This document shows, piece by piece, positions 18,586 through 26,437 of a stretch of 64,000 nt of DNA. The position numbers and the translations under genes were made by a program. The first letter of the stretch is position 1. Each line of letters starts with the position of its first letter. Source of the DNA: CACIAM-69d sp001698445 (GTDB lineage Bacteria > Cyanobacteriota > Cyanobacteriia > CACIAM-69d); NCBI RefSeq assembly GCF_043235035.1, contig NZ_JAZAQF010000028.1, positions 186,001-250,000 on the forward strand, in the 5' to 3' direction. Under the pieces are notes generated by a model that saw only the letters and a program-made list of their open reading frames with translations, was not told the origin of the DNA and searched no databases.

Positions 18586-18969
18586 TTGGAAACGCCAGTT
18601 AATCAGTCCCCAGTCCAACCTTGGGCGCGTCGTACCCTTGCGATCGCGATACTCCTTGTCCTGTCCGTTTTGCTGATGGTCTGGTCCTTGGGCCAGTGGT
18701 TTCAGCCCATGGATCCCTACGCGGAAAGTGTCTTAGCTTTGCAGGGCGATCGCGATCGGGGAGAAGCAATTTTTTCCATGAACTGCGCCGTTTGTCATGG
18801 GGCTGATGGCGCGGGTCATGTGGGCCCCAGCTTGCTTGATGTGGCCAGCCGCAAATCAGAAGTTGCCCTGATTGAACAGGTGATTAGCGGCAAAACGCCC
18901 CCCATGCCTCAGTTTCAGCCAGCTCCCCAAGACATGGCCGACCTATTGCGCTACCTAGAAACCCTCTAG
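18586..18969 (+). CDS. cytM: membrane-anchored cytochrome c, cytochrome cM type
   Basis: c-type cytochrome of 127 residues with an uncleaved-looking N-terminal anchor (LAIAILLVLSVLLMVWSL, about 17-34), one haem motif CAVCH near residue 67-71 and the probable Met ligand in KTPPMPQF near 106. The layout and the ending PPMPQFQPAPQDMADLLRYLETL match cytochrome cM, which acts in electron flow on the lumenal or periplasmic face and is linked to respiration and stress. The start is TTG at 18586; the frame closes with TGA at 18547-18549 and has no better start, and no clear Shine-Dalgarno is visible. Other c6-like assignments are possible. Confidence 0.75.
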   Translation: METPVNQSPVQPWARRTLAIAILLVLSVLLMVWSLGQWFQPMDPYAESVLALQGDRDRGEAIFSMNCAVCHGADGAGHVGPSLLDVASRKSEVALIEQVISGKTPPMPQFQPAPQDMADLLRYLETL

Positions 18970-19145
18970 TGCTTCTTATCTGGTGTTTGAGTTAGCCGGT
19001 GGTTTAGTTGGTGGCTTAACTTTTGGTTTAACTTTTAAGCGAACGATGGCCGCTTTCATGAACTAACGTACCAAAACAAGGAAAATTGATTGTTTGGTGG
19101 TTCATCCGGCTTAAGATCAGTCTAGGGCTTGGAGGAGGTTTAACC

Positions 19146-19358
19146 GTGGAAGTACTGCATATTTCACAACCGGCCGTTGCCCAAATGACTGAGGAAGATG
19201 TGGCCGAGTTGGCGCTCCGATTGGAGCGGGATGATTATGCCACGCCCTTTGAGGGGTTGCGAGACTGGCACTTGCTGCGGGCGATCGCCTTTCAGCGGCC
19301 AGAGCTGGTTGAGCCTTACATCTACTTACTGGATTTGGAGGCCTACGACGAGTCTTGA
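19146..19358 (+). CDS. DUF2555-type small cyanobacterial protein
   Basis: Protein of 70 residues starting at GTG 19146, chosen because GGAGGAGG lies at 19131-19138; an upstream start at 19086 would only add hydrophobic residues translated from the promoter region. The sequence TEEDVAELALRLERDD followed by PFEGLRDWHLLRAIAFQRPE is, from memory, the signature of the cyanobacteria-only DUF2555 family. Soluble, acidic, helical; function unknown. Confidence 0.8.
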   Translation: MEVLHISQPAVAQMTEEDVAELALRLERDDYATPFEGLRDWHLLRAIAFQRPELVEPYIYLLDLEAYDES

Positions 19359-19460
19359 GCCTTGCCGAGTCCCGTGGGTGGGTCGCAATGGCAAGAGTCA
19401 AGCAAACCTTCAGCCCGTGACTAAGGGAGTTGGGGGCGGGTTTTTGGGCCCGCTGAATGC

Positions 19461-19781
19461 TCAGGTGGAAGCGCGGCGGCGACGGGGACGGCGGGTTTTC
19501 GTCACATAGAGAACGATGAGTGTGCCGATCGGGGTGGCCGCAAAAGCGCCTGCCATGCCCAGGCTCAACAGGGAGACTGGGAAGGTCACCGATAAGGAAG
19601 CCAAGGCCCCCAAGGCTCCACCTACCAAGGCGCTGCCATAGGCCGCGACGAGACTTTTGCGCAGGCAACGCCGACCCAAGAGCCTTGCTATGGCACCAAT
19701 GAATAGCCCGATCGCCCCCACGCCAATGGTTAGCGTCGCGACAACCAGAAGGGTAAACAATACGGGGCGATCGAGCAGCAT
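19461..19781 (-). CDS. small multi-helix membrane protein, unknown
   Basis: Protein of 106 residues with three likely membrane helices (LFTLLVVATLTIGVGAIGLFIG near 8-29; a Gly/Ala-rich one near 48-66; LLSLGMAGAFAATPIGTLIVLYV near 70-93) and an Arg-rich tail RRPRRRR that should face the cytoplasm. It is not recognised as a named family. Convergent with the DUF2555-type gene. The frame and codon usage fit the genome, but homology is unverified. Confidence 0.55.
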   Translation of the reverse strand: MLLDRPVLFTLLVVATLTIGVGAIGLFIGAIARLLGRRCLRKSLVAAYGSALVGGALGALASLSVTFPVSLLSLGMAGAFAATPIGTLIVLYVTKTRRPRRRRAST

Positions 19782-19886
19782 GGGCGAAGGGGCTTGGGCA
19801 AGAAATACGGGGCAAGAAATGCGGGGCTAATTGGGGTTGGCGCTAATTGGAGTTGCATTAACGGGAATTAGCGCAACGGAGCTGCG

Positions 19887-20483
19887 TTACTCTTCGGTTT
19901 GAATAGGCAAAGTTGCCAGGGCTTGCAGCCATTCCAGCGCCGATTCAAGAACCCCCCGATTAGCCGGGAACGTAATGCGCGATCGGGCTTCTTCCGCTGT
20001 CAACCAAGCACTGTCTTGGATTTCCTCCGGTTGCAGGTTGGTTTCCCGATCCAAAACCCAAGCAGGAAAATAAGTCACCGTTTTTTGCACCAGTTTATTC
20101 TGTCGGCAGTAGGTTTCAACAAACTGCACATCGGTGACGGGAGTGCAATGTTGAATGCCGGTTTCTTCGGTAAATTCCCGAAGCGCTGTTTCAAGGGCAC
20201 TTTCGCCCGGCTCCGCATGGCCCTTGGGAAACGCCCAATGTCCTGCCCGGTGCTGCACGAGCAAAAACAAAGCCTCTGCTCGATCGCCCGACTGGGGCAA
20301 ATAAATCGGCACAATTCCAAAGGCTTCTTCGGTCACAGGCTGGGCATCCGTCGGCACGGGAACATCTCCTTGGGCGAGTGCCAATCTAAAAAAATTATCC
20401 GGGTCTGAATCACGTGGGTCTGAATCACGCAGGTCTGAATCGCTTGGGTTCCAATTGCCCCCAATCACGCGATCGCGATCCAA
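19887..20483 (-). CDS. Nudix hydrolase
   Basis: Nudix-fold pyrophosphohydrolase. The complete box reads GHAEPGE..ALREFTEETGI with the REFTEE core near residues 95-110 of a 198-residue frame, preceded by WAFPKGH, the pattern of diadenosine-tetraphosphate hydrolase-like members. Substrate not determinable. The first 30 residues, rich in Asp-Ser-Asp-Pro-Arg, are encoded by a 15-bp tandem repeat (20399-20458), so the true start may be internal, just before residue 35. Confidence 0.88.
   Translation of the reverse strand: MDRDRVIGGNWNPSDSDLRDSDPRDSDPDNFFRLALAQGDVPVPTDAQPVTEEAFGIVPIYLPQSGDRAEALFLLVQHRAGHWAFPKGHAEPGESALETALREFTEETGIQHCTPVTDVQFVETYCRQNKLVQKTVTYFPAWVLDRETNLQPEEIQDSAWLTAEEARSRITFPANRGVLESALEWLQALATLPIQTEE
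20399..20458. repeat. four 15-bp tandem units inside the 5' end of the Nudix gene
   Basis: Units at 20399-20413, 20414-20428, 20429-20443 and 20444-20458 share the core GGGTCTGAATCAC with decay in the last. In the minus-strand frame they encode repeats of DSDPR/DSDLR. If the upstream start is used, this is a repeat expansion of the protein's N-terminus. Confidence 0.8.
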
Positions 20484-20502
20484 ACCACTTGCCGTCTAAG
20501 CA

Positions 20503-20543
20503 CGATCTCAACAACGCGATCTCAACAACGCGATCTCAACAAA
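20503..20543. repeat. three 14-bp tandem units upstream of the Nudix gene
   Basis: The unit CGATCTCAACAACG is repeated at 20503-20516 and 20517-20530, with a third, partial copy to 20543. It lies in the 5' flank of the Nudix gene. A separate 13-bp series (TTCATACCCAGCG type) follows at 20660-20705 and runs up to the end of the next gene. Confidence 0.8.
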
Positions 20544-20659
20544 CAGCTTAACCAAAAACATGCTCTCAACAGCAGTTCCGTCCCTCAGCACCGCTGTTCG
20601 GTGAATCTTCGGTTGGTTGTTGAGCCTCGTTCAGGATGGTTGCACAGAGTAATCCAGCC

Positions 20660-20705
20660 CTCATACCCAGCGTTCATACCCAGCGTTCAGACCCAGCGTT
20701 CAGAC
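20660..20705. repeat. 13-bp tandem units at the 3' end of the alpha/beta hydrolase gene
   Basis: Units CTCATACCCAGCG (20660-20672), TTCATACCCAGCG (20673-20685), TTCAGACCCAGCG (20686-20698) and a partial fourth. They touch the stop codon of the minus-strand hydrolase gene at 20700. Confidence 0.8.
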
Positions 20706-21596
20706 CACATCAAATTGCGCCACTTGACCAAAATTATGGCGTTCTTGGGCGGGCGCAATGAGCCATCGATCAATCGTTTCTGCAAACCCGATCGGGTCAT
20801 TCAGAAAGGGCCAGTGATTGCCGGGAACCGTCTGCACCGTCAGCCGCTCGCAGAACTGATGGAAATCGCGAGTTTGCCAAGCAAATTGATTCAAGCCCTG
20901 TTCCGGCAAAATCAACAACGTGGGCAAGGAAACTGACTTTTGGAAGCCCGCAATTCCAAGCACATCTTCAAACACGCGATCGCGCGCCAGCAAATCTAGT
21001 TTGCTACCCCAAGTACCATCATCTTTCTGTTCCAGATTTGCCGCAAAGGCCGCCGCTTGCCATGGATTCCACTCACGATATTGCTTGAGTTGCCGAGCAC
21101 AGTCTTCCGCTGAAGTTTGATCCGGAAACGGGCCCGTTAGCTTCAAAAATGGCAGGGTTCGATACAAAATTGGGAAGCTTAAACGCAACCAATCAGGCAT
21201 TTTGCCAATAAAAAATGGATCAACAATGACTGCCTGCTGAAATCGCTGGGGCAGATCCTGCATCCAACGGGTGGCAACCTTGCCCATCCAAGAGTGGCCC
21301 ACCACCGTCACCCGAGACCAGCCCAGGTGATTACAAAGGGCTTCCAAGTCTTCAACGATTGCTTCGGTGGTGTAGGGGCGATCGCCCTTGCTGCTGTTCC
21401 CATGGCCGGGCAAATCCGGCGCAACCACGCCATAGCCTTTTTTGGCCAGCTCTTGGGCTGCTCCTTCCCAAACCGCCGCACAATCGCCCAGCCCGTGCAA
21501 CAGCAGTAGCGGTCGATCGCTCAGATTTCCCCATTGCCAATAGGTCAGAAATTGATTCGATCGGCCAGGTAACCCCAACTGTTGTTGGTCATTCAT
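20700..21596 (-). CDS. alpha/beta-fold hydrolase
   Basis: Soluble hydrolase of 298 residues. The oxyanion motif LLLLHGLGD lies near residue 31-38, the nucleophile elbow GHSWMG near 99-104, and the catalytic His is probably in VPGNHWPFLNDP near 264; the segment VAPDLPGHGNSS is typical of the fold. It is a different subfamily from the hydrolase at 8315-9214. Substrate unknown; a lipid or small ester is an unproven guess. Confidence 0.85.
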   Translation of the reverse strand: MNDQQQLGLPGRSNQFLTYWQWGNLSDRPLLLLHGLGDCAAVWEGAAQELAKKGYGVVAPDLPGHGNSSKGDRPYTTEAIVEDLEALCNHLGWSRVTVVGHSWMGKVATRWMQDLPQRFQQAVIVDPFFIGKMPDWLRLSFPILYRTLPFLKLTGPFPDQTSAEDCARQLKQYREWNPWQAAAFAANLEQKDDGTWGSKLDLLARDRVFEDVLGIAGFQKSVSLPTLLILPEQGLNQFAWQTRDFHQFCERLTVQTVPGNHWPFLNDPIGFAETIDRWLIAPAQERHNFGQVAQFDVV

Positions 21597-22264
21597 AATC
21601 AGACCCGCTGTAATAGCTTGTAGTGCAACTTGACAAGGAACTCGATCACTTCAGCATCACCTCAGCTCAGCATCACCTCAGTCCAATCATGGGTCTTGGG
21701 TCTTAAGCACTTAGTCTTAAGCGCCCAGCCTTAAGCACTTAATTCTGTGCCTAGTCTTGAGCAATTCCCCCAAGACTCTTTCCCAGACAATACCCAAGGG
21801 CTAACCCACCATTCCTGATTGTTCTAAAATCCACCCTGGGTTCATTCTATCTAAAGACCTTCTATCTCAGAAATTTCCCTTGAGATCGATTAATCTCCAA
21901 GGCATTTGTGTTTTTTTGCTGGATTCTTAAAAGGTTAATGGCTCAGCCTCTTTCGCAGAACCATGGCCCCATGATTGCAGAAAAGATGTAGAGGTTGCCC
22001 CAGTGTTTTCCATGGAGCTACAACGAAGCTTGAACGAAGCTTTGTGGATAAAAAAGCACATTTTCTTCTCTAGCCTGCACCTAGGCTAACCTTTTAGAAC
22101 AAAATTCTTGCGTTTCTTGGGGGGCTGAACGATCGGCAACTTCCTAGGATTCAGCATCCGTCGTTCCGGGGCTAGCTTGCTGGCCAGGAGTGGACGGAGC
22201 GAATTTTTTTTTGTAGAGTCGGTGACGTTATGTCACGTTGACGGGCGCTAACGCTCCACCGCCC
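21597..22264. other. intergenic stretch upstream of the M23 peptidase gene
   Basis: About 670 bp. It contains imperfect direct repeats (CAGCATCACCTCAG twice near 21650-21680, TTAAGCACTTA type near 21710-21740), a T-run at 22204-22212 and a palindrome at 22222-22236. No gene beyond tiny frames is supported. Confidence 0.4.
22222..22236. promoter_or_regulatory. palindrome GTGAC-N5-GTCAC before the M23 peptidase gene
   Basis: Perfect 5-bp inverted repeat with a 5-bp spacer, 28 bp before the chosen ATG. It resembles a CRP-type half-site pair, but GTGA and TCAC are 7 bp apart instead of the usual 6, so the regulator is uncertain. It could be an operator. Confidence 0.35.
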
Positions 22265-23527
22265 ATGCCGCCACGCACCTTGCACCGTCCTGCTTTGCCC
22301 CCAGCTCGATCGAACCACGGCTTCTCACTTTCCAAGCCTCCTTCCCTGCCCCTGACTGGCGAGGCTTCAGCGGACAAGGCCCGATCGCCCCGGGCCCTCG
22401 CTCGCGCCCACTGGCAATTGGCGGCGATCGCGGGGTTATTTGGGGTGGGGCTGTTGTCAGCAGAGGCGATCGCCCCTTGGTGGCAGCGCCCCCAGCACAG
22501 CGCCACCACCAGCCTTGACGCGCCTCCCAGCTCGCCCCCTGCCGAAATCATCGAGGACTCTCGGCGACAGATTGCCGAGTCGGCAGCGATCGTTCGTGGC
22601 CAAGCCGACCCAAACTGGCAGCCGCAGATGCGCCCTGTTCAGCCCTTGAACGTGACGAACTATACTGCCCAAGCTCAACGCCAAAGCGCCAACGCGACTA
22701 GCTATTACAGCAGCTATCAGAACAGTAATAGCTACACCAATTACCAAAATTCTTCAGACAATCGATTCAATTCTGCACAGCCAGCGGCCAACCGTCCTGC
22801 TAATCGAAACTCCCCAACCAATAGCCCAACTAACTCCAGCAATTTCAACAGCTATAGCAACTACAACAACAGCTACAGCAACGGTTACAACAACGGTAAT
22901 CCTGTTCGTAATAATGGTAATAATTCCGGCAGCAATTACAACAGGAATATTAACCAGGTCAACTCCGTTGGGAACTATGCCGGGGGCTACAATCCCAACT
23001 ATGTCAATCCCTATGGCAACTCGGGACAAGGCAATCAATGGGATCGATCGGGCCGTCGCACCTCATGGCAACAGGGTTCATTTCCCGTCGAGAACTTCCA
23101 GACCTATACCTCGCCCTTTGGCTACCGTCGTCGGGGGGGCAGCGTGGAGTTTCACAAGGGCCTAGATCTGGCCGCCCCCAAAGGTAGCTATATTCGCAGT
23201 TGGTGGGCCGGCCGAGTCATCCGAGTGTCTGACGGTGGGCTGTGTGGCACGGCAATCACGATCCAGTCCGGCGCTTGGGAACACACCTACTGTCACATGA
23301 TGGGGCGGGTGGCCACCTGGCAAGGTCGCCGCTATTTGAGCGATCCCGATGGGGGATTACGTATTTTCCAGGGGCAAACGGTAACCACGGGGATGCGGGT
23401 TGGGCGTGTGGGCATGACGGGCCGCACCACGGGGCCGCACCTGCATTGGGGTATTAAATACGGGAAAGATTGGATTGATCCGGCCTTGGTGTTGCGAGCA
23501 ATGTATCAGCAACAGGCCAGGAACTAG
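22265..23527 (+). CDS. M23 (LytM-type) peptidase with Asn/Ser/Tyr-rich linker
   Basis: Cell-wall metallopeptidase of 420 residues from ATG 22265; a TTG at 22238 would add nine residues and neither start has a clear Shine-Dalgarno. A Pro-rich N-terminus precedes a membrane helix (LAAIAGLFGVGLLSAEAIA) near residues 52-70, then about 150 residues very rich in Asn, Ser and Tyr, then the M23 domain from about 280: FHKGLD supplies the first zinc His and Asp, HTYCHM and GPHLHWGI the remaining His residues. It should cut peptidoglycan cross-bridges or act as an amidase activator in the periplasm. The low-complexity linker probably spans the wall. Confidence 0.88.
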   Translation: MPPRTLHRPALPPARSNHGFSLSKPPSLPLTGEASADKARSPRALARAHWQLAAIAGLFGVGLLSAEAIAPWWQRPQHSATTSLDAPPSSPPAEIIEDSRRQIAESAAIVRGQADPNWQPQMRPVQPLNVTNYTAQAQRQSANATSYYSSYQNSNSYTNYQNSSDNRFNSAQPAANRPANRNSPTNSPTNSSNFNSYSNYNNSYSNGYNNGNPVRNNGNNSGSNYNRNINQVNSVGNYAGGYNPNYVNPYGNSGQGNQWDRSGRRTSWQQGSFPVENFQTYTSPFGYRRRGGSVEFHKGLDLAAPKGSYIRSWWAGRVIRVSDGGLCGTAITIQSGAWEHTYCHMMGRVATWQGRRYLSDPDGGLRIFQGQTVTTGMRVGRVGMTGRTTGPHLHWGIKYGKDWIDPALVLRAMYQQQARN

Positions 23528-23749
23528 CCGAAAATTTTGCAGTCTAGTCCAGAGTTCATCTAGCCCCAAAAGAGTCTACCTAGCCAAGAACGCGCAAACT
23601 CAAAAGGGCGCTTCTAGGCTTCTATTCCCCTTGATTTGCCTTCCTGGATTTGTTTACCTGAATTTGGTGGGCACTGCCCACCCTACTAGCGTAGCTGCCT
23701 TAATTCGCTGGGTTAAATTATATGGCTGTTAACGCCACCCAATCGTTAG
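23528..23749. repeat. flank with dispersed inverted repeat at 23666-23682
   Basis: The stretch after the M23 gene holds GGTGGGCACTGCCCACC (23666-23682) followed by CTAC, a second copy of the palindrome at 17956-17972. Nothing else is supported before the MITE-like element at 23750. Confidence 0.6.
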
Positions 23750-23830
23750 GTAGCAAGATGCTCAAGCCCCTTGTCTCCCACGATCTGCCAACGGTGGAAT
23801 CAGGGTTTCAGGCGATTTGACGACGGGCCC
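23750..23830. mobile_element. MITE-like element copy, one inverted end preserved
   Basis: About 80 bp nearly identical to the copy at 39759-39864 read in reverse: the body from CCCACGATCTGCCAA to GGTTTCAGGCGATTTGACGA is shared. The preserved end GACGACGGGCCC (23819-23830) is followed by TA (23831-23832). In reverse sense TA plus the first G makes the TAG stop of the 44-residue gene. The segment with AAGCCCCTTG at the other end is in inverted orientation compared with the copy at 39759. Confidence 0.65.
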
Positions 23831-23964
23831 TAGCGCTTTTGAGGAGTTTTTTGGCGGCGGCGATCGCGCCACTCAGCGGCCGTTAGGTACACAATGCCGC
23901 CCGTAACCACCACCATCAAGCCCATGGCCACGATCGATAAAACGGTTAAGGCCGAAGTTTCCAC
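23830..23964 (-). CDS. single-helix membrane protein, 44 residues (possible NDH-1 small subunit)
   Basis: GTG start at 23964 with GAGG about 7 bp upstream; stop TAG at 23830-23832. The product starts VETSALTVLSIVAMGL, has one helix (about 5-28) and a basic tail EWRDRRRQK. It lies upstream of nothing on its strand but near petN, and its size and layout are those of small thylakoid subunits; NdhP of the NDH-1 complex is the candidate I consider, from memory only. It is shorter than usual ORF limits. Confidence 0.6.
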   Translation of the reverse strand: METSALTVLSIVAMGLMVVVTGGIVYLTAAEWRDRRRQKTPQKR

Positions 23965-24019
23965 GGGAATCCTCACCAAAAATCAAAAATCAAGGGTCAA
24001 AAAACAAGATAAAGCCACT

Positions 24020-24065
24020 TAAACAAAACTGTCGATCGAGGGTGTATGAATCAACCCGATCGACA
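24020..24065 (-). terminator. Rho-independent terminator of petN
   Basis: Inverted repeat TGTCGATCG (24030-24038) and CGATCGACA (24057-24065) with an 18-nt loop that can pair further by GGT/ACC; in minus-strand sense it is followed by GTTTTGTTTAAG. It lies 74 nt after the petN stop. Confidence 0.65.
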
Positions 24066-24138
24066 ATCTTTATTGATCCCTGAAATGCATTCTTAAACAT
24101 CGAGCTTCGGCAACAGACTTGGCCACAGCCCCGGGAAC

Positions 24139-24228
24139 TTAGAAGCCGTTGCGGCCCCAAATCACCATCGAAATCGAGAAGGTGAAAACCGTCAGCAAGC
24201 CAACCCAACCAAGGGTGATGATATCCAT
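24139..24228 (-). CDS. petN: cytochrome b6f complex subunit PetN
   Basis: 29-residue single-helix subunit of the thylakoid cytochrome b6f complex. The product starts MDIITLGWVGLLTVFTFSIS and ends VIWGRNGF, matching the family's MDIxxLxWxxLxxxFTFS pattern and exact length. ATG at 24228, preceded by a purine-rich GGGGACGG. A hairpin terminator follows at 24020. Its neighbour upstream on the same strand is the pentapeptide-repeat gene, 25 bp away in reading order, so co-transcription is possible. Confidence 0.96.
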   Translation of the reverse strand: MDIITLGWVGLLTVFTFSISMVIWGRNGF

Positions 24229-24253
24229 GATGTCCGTCCCCTATGCGTTTGCG

Positions 24254-25102
24254 TCAAAATTTTCCGCCTTTGATGGTATCACCCGCAGGCGATCGGGGAC
24301 AGCCTTGGCGCGACACTTTGCCATCGGCCAGACGAGCGCCGCAAAGGATCGCCTTTTCCAGATTGGTATCCGTCAGGTCTGCGCCGGTTAAGTCTGCGCC
24401 GCTGAAGTCTGTTTGGCGCAGGTCGGCTCCTCGCAAAATGCTGCCCCGTAGGTCGGCCTGGTTCAAGCGGGCATAGGTCAAAGACGCACGGGTTAAGTCG
24501 GCTTGGGATAGGTTGGCTCGGGTGAGGTTGCTGTCTCGCAAGTCCGCTTCGGTGAGTTCGGCCTGGTGCAGGATGCTGCCTTCGAGCGATGCGCTAACGA
24601 TTGTGGCGCGGTTGAGGCGGGCTGCCTTCAGGTGGGCTTGGGCGAGGTTGGCTCCGCTGAGGTCGGCGTTGCTGAAGTTGGCATGGTCAGCACGCACCTG
24701 GGCAAAGCTGGCCCCAATTGCCCGGGCCCGGGTCAAGTTGGCCCGATCGAGCAAAGCCCCTTGTAAATCAGTTCCCACCAAATCCGTGTCGCCCAAGTAG
24801 GCATCACTGAGGTTTACCCCCGCCAAGTTGGCATAGCTGAGATCGCAGTGGCGGCAAACGGTGTTCCGAAACAGCCGTTGCAAATCCGTCAGGCTCTCGG
24901 CCCGTACCGGCAACGCCATTAACCCCCAACCCCACAACAACACCCCCACCATCAGCAACCCTCGCAGCACTTGGGCGGGGCGAACCCGCAACCACCCGGC
25001 CCGATCGATCCCGATCGCCCAGCAAGACAACGGGCGGCGATGATTGACCACGGGCCTCGAATCCAAGTCAGCGTTGGTCATTGGGGCTGAAATTAGCGGC
25101 AT
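24254..25102 (-). CDS. pentapeptide-repeat protein with signal peptide
   Basis: Protein of 282 residues. After a charged N-terminus there is a hydrophobic segment (LLMVGVLLWGWGLMALPVRA) near residues 49-68 ending in an AxA-like site, so export to the lumen or periplasm is likely. From about 88 to 265 runs a right-handed beta-helix of pentapeptide repeats (A(D/N)LxxA units, more than 30). Lone cysteines in CRHC near 83-86 might bind a metal or form a disulphide. Function unknown; cyanobacteria have many lumenal pentapeptide proteins. The start at 25102 has alternatives at MTNADL, eight codons later. Confidence 0.88.
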   Translation of the reverse strand: MPLISAPMTNADLDSRPVVNHRRPLSCWAIGIDRAGWLRVRPAQVLRGLLMVGVLLWGWGLMALPVRAESLTDLQRLFRNTVCRHCDLSYANLAGVNLSDAYLGDTDLVGTDLQGALLDRANLTRARAIGASFAQVRADHANFSNADLSGANLAQAHLKAARLNRATIVSASLEGSILHQAELTEADLRDSNLTRANLSQADLTRASLTYARLNQADLRGSILRGADLRQTDFSGADLTGADLTDTNLEKAILCGARLADGKVSRQGCPRSPAGDTIKGGKF

Positions 25103-25141
25103 TCGTTCCTTGAACCTCGGTCTAAGACTGGTGGCTGCCCG

Positions 25142-26236
25142 CTAACGAGGGAGGCCGCGATAGCGTTGGTTGCGGTTGTGGTTGCGGCTATATTCCCGAC
25201 CAAACACGAAGGTGGGCATATCGTCGCTGTGACCCATCACGATCAGCGTATCGCCCGGATAAAGTTGCGTCGATTGGGGTGGGTGAATGATGGTGTTGCC
25301 GTCCTTTTGCAGCAGGGCCACAACGATGAATGTGCCATGGCCACGGACTTCCACGTCCCCGATCGTCCGGCCATCCAAGGGGGATTGGGGGCGCACGGGC
25401 ACTTCGTCCAGCTTCACATCCAACCGCGACAGCATTTCGCTGAGGGTGGCTCGGCCCTTGTCTTCTTCCAAAAAATAGAGGGCAGAGGGGTGATTCAAAA
25501 TTTGAGCAATCCGCTCCGCCCCAATATTAGCTGGCAAAACCACTCGATCGGCCCCGGCCAGCTTCAGCTTGTTTTCGGTGCTGGCCGCTTCGCCCCGAGC
25601 CACGATCGTCATGTGGGGATTCATGCCCCGGGCGGTCAGGGTAATGAACACATTTTCCGCATCATCGGGCAACACCGTGGCCAGGGCCTTGGCCCGCTCA
25701 ATGCCCGCCGCTCGCAAAACCGATTCATCGGTGGCGTTGCCTTCATAAACCAAATAGCCCAGATTGACACCCCGCTCCACCCGATCAGGATTGGAGTCAA
25801 TCACCACGAAGGGCTGGCCCGTTTCCACCAGCTTGCGGGCCAATAGCCGACCAATGCGGCCCAACCCGCAGATGATCACATGATCTTTGAGGCGATCGAT
25901 ATCTCGACTCATGCGCCTGGCCCCCAGTAGCCGATTCATTTCGCCCTCGGCCAGGGCTTGGAAGACCCCCCCTACAGTGTAGACCGCCGAAGAAGTGCCC
26001 GCGATGATCACAAAAATCGTGAAGGCCCGCAAATGGGGGGTCATGGGGCCAATTTCCCCATAACCCACGCCAAAGACGGTGATGATGGTCATGTAGAAGG
26101 CATCAAGAAACCCCCAACCGGCGATCATGTAGCCCGTGACGGAGATGATGAGGGTGACTGCAAAGAACGTAGCCCCAATCCAAATTTTTTGGAACGGTCG
26201 TTGGTCGATCGGACGAAAACGGCGACGTTCAGACAC
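25142..26236 (-). CDS. MthK-like potassium channel with RCK domain
   Basis: Protein of 364 residues with the layout of two-helix K+ channels gated by an RCK ring. Helix 1 (IGATFFAVTLIISVTGYMIAG) lies near 18-40; the pore loop carries TVFGVGYGE, a canonical GYG filter; helix 2 (FTIFVIIAGTSSAVYTVGG) near 73-91; then a TrkA-N domain with IICGLGRIGRLLA near 116 and NAD-type motif residues VVIDSNPDR, and a TrkA-C domain to the end. The closest described cyanobacterial relative is probably the Ca2+-activated channel SynCaK type, by architecture only. Ca2+ sites cannot be confirmed by eye. Confidence 0.9.
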   Translation of the reverse strand: MSERRRFRPIDQRPFQKIWIGATFFAVTLIISVTGYMIAGWGFLDAFYMTIITVFGVGYGEIGPMTPHLRAFTIFVIIAGTSSAVYTVGGVFQALAEGEMNRLLGARRMSRDIDRLKDHVIICGLGRIGRLLARKLVETGQPFVVIDSNPDRVERGVNLGYLVYEGNATDESVLRAAGIERAKALATVLPDDAENVFITLTARGMNPHMTIVARGEAASTENKLKLAGADRVVLPANIGAERIAQILNHPSALYFLEEDKGRATLSEMLSRLDVKLDEVPVRPQSPLDGRTIGDVEVRGHGTFIVVALLQKDGNTIIHPPQSTQLYPGDTLIVMGHSDDMPTFVFGREYSRNHNRNQRYRGLPR

Positions 26237-26437
26237 CTGGAAGGAGGGGGGAGAAAGGGGAGGAGGCTGAGCGATCGACCCGATCGCGATCGAGAATCAG
26301 CACCCGTGCATCGTAACGGCTAACAATCGCAGGGAAAAGAGTCTCAAATTCAGGAAATTTTCAGACTACTTCCAGCCTAATTTCAGACCATTCTGTGGCG
26401 GTTGTTCAGCCAATCGTAGGGCGAATTCCACTTGCAA

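Noticed and set aside
22222..22236. cAMP receptor protein (SYCRP1) site before the M23 gene
   Set aside because: The half-sites GTGA and TCAC are 7 bp apart instead of 6, so I list only an unassigned palindrome.
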